NCBI GenBank assembly: GCA_016874895.1
Contig: VGSX01000176.1
Location: 1 to 7,457 of the forward strand
DNA: 7,457 nt
Origin: Deltaproteobacteria bacterium
GTDB taxonomy: Bacteria; Desulfobacterota; Desulfobaccia; Desulfobaccales; Desulfobaccaceae
Direction: 5' to 3'
The position numbers were made by a program, and so were the translations under genes. The notes beneath the pieces are model-generated. The model saw only the letters and a list, made by a program, of their open reading frames with translations. It ran no database searches and had not been told where the DNA came from. Of the stretch, positions 6,482 through 7,457 are shown piece after piece (the first letter of the stretch is position 1; the number at the start of each line of letters is the position of its first letter).

Positions 6482-6483
6482 CT

Positions 6484-7035
6484 TTACTCCTCCCCAAAGG
6501 CCCGGGCGATGCGCCGCTCCATCTCCCCGGGCAGACCCTCCCCGCTGAAACGGTCGATGGCGTGCACGCTGAAGTCCCGGTGAAAGTTAACGTAGATCGT
6601 GATCGTCCCCGGCGTCAGCGTGATCGAATTGGCAAAGGTCACCTGGGCCACGTCGCTCTTTAACCGGCTCCGAAACCGGATCACCTGGGGGTCGATCAAC
6701 TCCAGCATCCGGGGGTGAAAAGATAGATACAATAGATGCAGGGCTGCTAGCATAATCTGGTACAGCAGCCAGGGCAGATATCCCAGAAACCCGAAAGCCA
6801 TCCGAAGGGTTCTTCCGGTCAGGGGGCCGGAAAAGAGAAGGTCCGCGGAAAAATACGACACCAGGGCGCTGGACAGCACGCCCAGCCCCAGGTGAAAGGC
6901 GTCGAATCGTCCGGACAGCAGGCACCAGACCCCCAGCATAATGATAAAAGTGGCTACGTAAGGGGAAGCGCTCCCTTTCCCTTCCTCAATGGGGGGAAGG
7001 TCGAGCTTCGGCTGTTCGGGGGCGTTTTTTTTCAT
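6484..7035 (-). CDS. mrpE: Antiporter subunit MrpE (MnhE)
   Basis: This 183-residue protein of the MnhE family has hydrophobic helices at about 26-42, 47-66 and 78-106, then a soluble C-terminal domain. That domain contains LKSDVAQVTFANSITLTPGT at 125-144 followed by I-T-I-Y-V, and the later S-V-H-A-I-D at 156-161. These segments are diagnostic of MnhE. The N-terminus has about 22 extra hydrophilic residues (Lys/Pro/Glu-rich) before the first helix. The ATG at 7035 has AGGA 4 bases upstream and is followed by an A-rich run coding for Lys-Lys. It is the first intact Mrp gene, starting 12 bases after the stop of the broken lead gene. Confidence 0.94.
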   Translation of the reverse strand: MKKNAPEQPKLDLPPIEEGKGSASPYVATFIIMLGVWCLLSGRFDAFHLGLGVLSSALVSYFSADLLFSGPLTGRTLRMAFGFLGYLPWLLYQIMLAALHLLYLSFHPRMLELIDPQVIRFRSRLKSDVAQVTFANSITLTPGTITIYVNFHRDFSVHAIDRFSGEGLPGEMERRIARAFGEE

Positions 7036-7047
7036 GTCTTCCTGCTT

Positions 7048-7249
7048 TTAGTTCGCCACCACGACCGGCATACCCATAATGGGCCAGACAAGAAACCAAA
7101 AAATCGCCAGGACCACCATCAGGACCACGTTGGGAATCCAGCCGTAGCCGAAAAATTCGCCGGTGGTAAACTGTTTGCTCTTAGGGAATGTGAGGATAAT
7201 CCGTGAGCGGGATCATAATATCTTTGACCAGGCGCTCTGTGGGCTGCAT
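7048..7249 (-). pseudogene. Frame-broken small membrane protein gene leading the operon
   Basis: Two pieces in different frames lie here. The upstream piece (7249-7181) starts at ATG with AGAGGA about 9 bases upstream and encodes 22 residues including RLVKDIMIPLTDYPHIP, which looks like the N-terminus of a CBS-domain protein. It ends at CCC TAA. The downstream piece (7182-7048) has no start of its own; its frame is closed by a stop at 7215-7213. It reads KSKQFTTGEFFGYGWIPN followed by one hydrophobic helix of about 20 residues and ends VVVAN. Removing one C from the CCC run joins both into a 66-residue frame. Three readings are possible: a one-base frameshift mutation, a +1 programmed frameshift at CCC-TAA, or a deletion that fused two genes. 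The stop is 12 bases before mrpE, so it belonged to this operon. Confidence 0.6.
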
Positions 7250-7281
7250 CGGTTTTTTTCCTCTTTTATAATTTGATCCGC

Positions 7282-7457
7282 TTATTGCCTTAGCTCCGAA
7301 AAGGTAACGGTTTGAGCATTAAGACACGCAGTGATCATCCGGTTAAACATTTGGGGTTCCCAGAAGCGTCGATTGAAGCGGTAGCAAAATTCCGCCAGAT
7401 AACGGGGCAGGTGCTTGTCACTGACGCCATGATACACTCCACGGATATTGCCTTTGA
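7282..7457 (-). mobile_element. IS1595-family transposase, C-terminal fragment (gene continues outside window)
   Basis: An open minus-strand frame enters from the right edge, runs 57 codons and ends at TAA (7284-7282). It contains GVYHGVSDKHLPRYLAEFCY, then RFNRRFWEPQMFNRMITACL, and ends TFSELRQ. The pattern x-V-S-x-K-H-L-x-R-Y-L-x-E-F-x-Y-R-F-N-R-R is typical of the C-terminus of IS1595/ISXO2-like DDE transposases. No start or N-terminal catalytic residues are in view, so whether the gene is intact cannot be judged. I see no clear terminal inverted repeat in the 32 bases between its stop and the ATG of the next frame, so the end of the element may be lost or may lie unrecognised there. Base composition is more AT-rich than the antiporter operon. 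Confidence 0.82.

Noticed and set aside
6892..7206. Plus-strand frame of 104 codons across mrpE and the lead gene
   Set aside because: Shadow of minus-strand coding sequence; no domain, no ribosome site and a composition rich in His, Asp and Gln.
7265..7270. TATAAA box on the minus strand just upstream of the lead gene
   Set aside because: No matching -35 element lies 16-18 bases upstream, and the region is simply AT-rich, so a promoter cannot be supported.

Overview
The window is almost entirely one minus-strand operon encoding a multisubunit cation/proton antiporter of the Mrp (Mnh/Sha) type. Transcription runs from about 7250 down to position 1 and continues off the left edge. No plus-strand gene is supported. 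The GC-rich DNA, the use of TTG and GTG starts behind strong GGAGG sites, and the style of the antiporter-like subunits suggest a Gram-negative anaerobe, perhaps a Desulfobacterota (deltaproteobacterial) lineage. This placement is an inference from sequence style, not a search result.

Layout in the direction of transcription: the 3' end of an IS1595-like transposase gene (7457-7282); a small broken or frameshifted gene whose two halves lie in different frames (7249-7048); mrpE (7035-6484); mrpF (6481-6200); an 84-base gap with two GC-rich hairpins; mrpG (6115-5786); a DUF4040/MbhD-like gene (5781-5536); an mrpB gene with an MbhE-like N-terminal extension and a TTG start (5539-4709); mrpC (4705-4310); a first MrpD/NuoN-type subunit (4313-2817); a second MrpD/NuoM-type subunit (2801-1314); two small membrane proteins of 42 and 87 residues (1317-1189 and 1178-915); and a third MrpD-type subunit cut by the window edge (922-1). 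Genes overlap by 3 to 8 bases or are separated by at most 15 bases, except between mrpF and mrpG.

Together the products form an integral membrane complex. MrpE, F, G and C, the DUF4040 protein and MrpB are the small scaffold or sodium-module subunits. The three large subunits are homologous to the antiporter-like subunits of complex I (NuoL/M/N). No canonical MrpA of about 800 residues is present. Its two C-terminal pieces appear instead as a free-standing DUF4040 protein and as the N-terminal part of MrpB. This is the split arrangement known from archaeal membrane-bound hydrogenase (mbhA-H), but no hydrogenase genes lie in the window. The three large subunits differ in key ion-path residues: the second keeps the full set, the first has lost the lysine of the H-x-x-x-H-x-x-x-K helix, and the third has Asn in place of the TM7 lysine.

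The main points for a second look are the two unexplained small proteins between the large subunits, the lysine substitutions, the CCC-TAA frame break in the lead gene, and the hairpins and G8 tract in front of mrpG.
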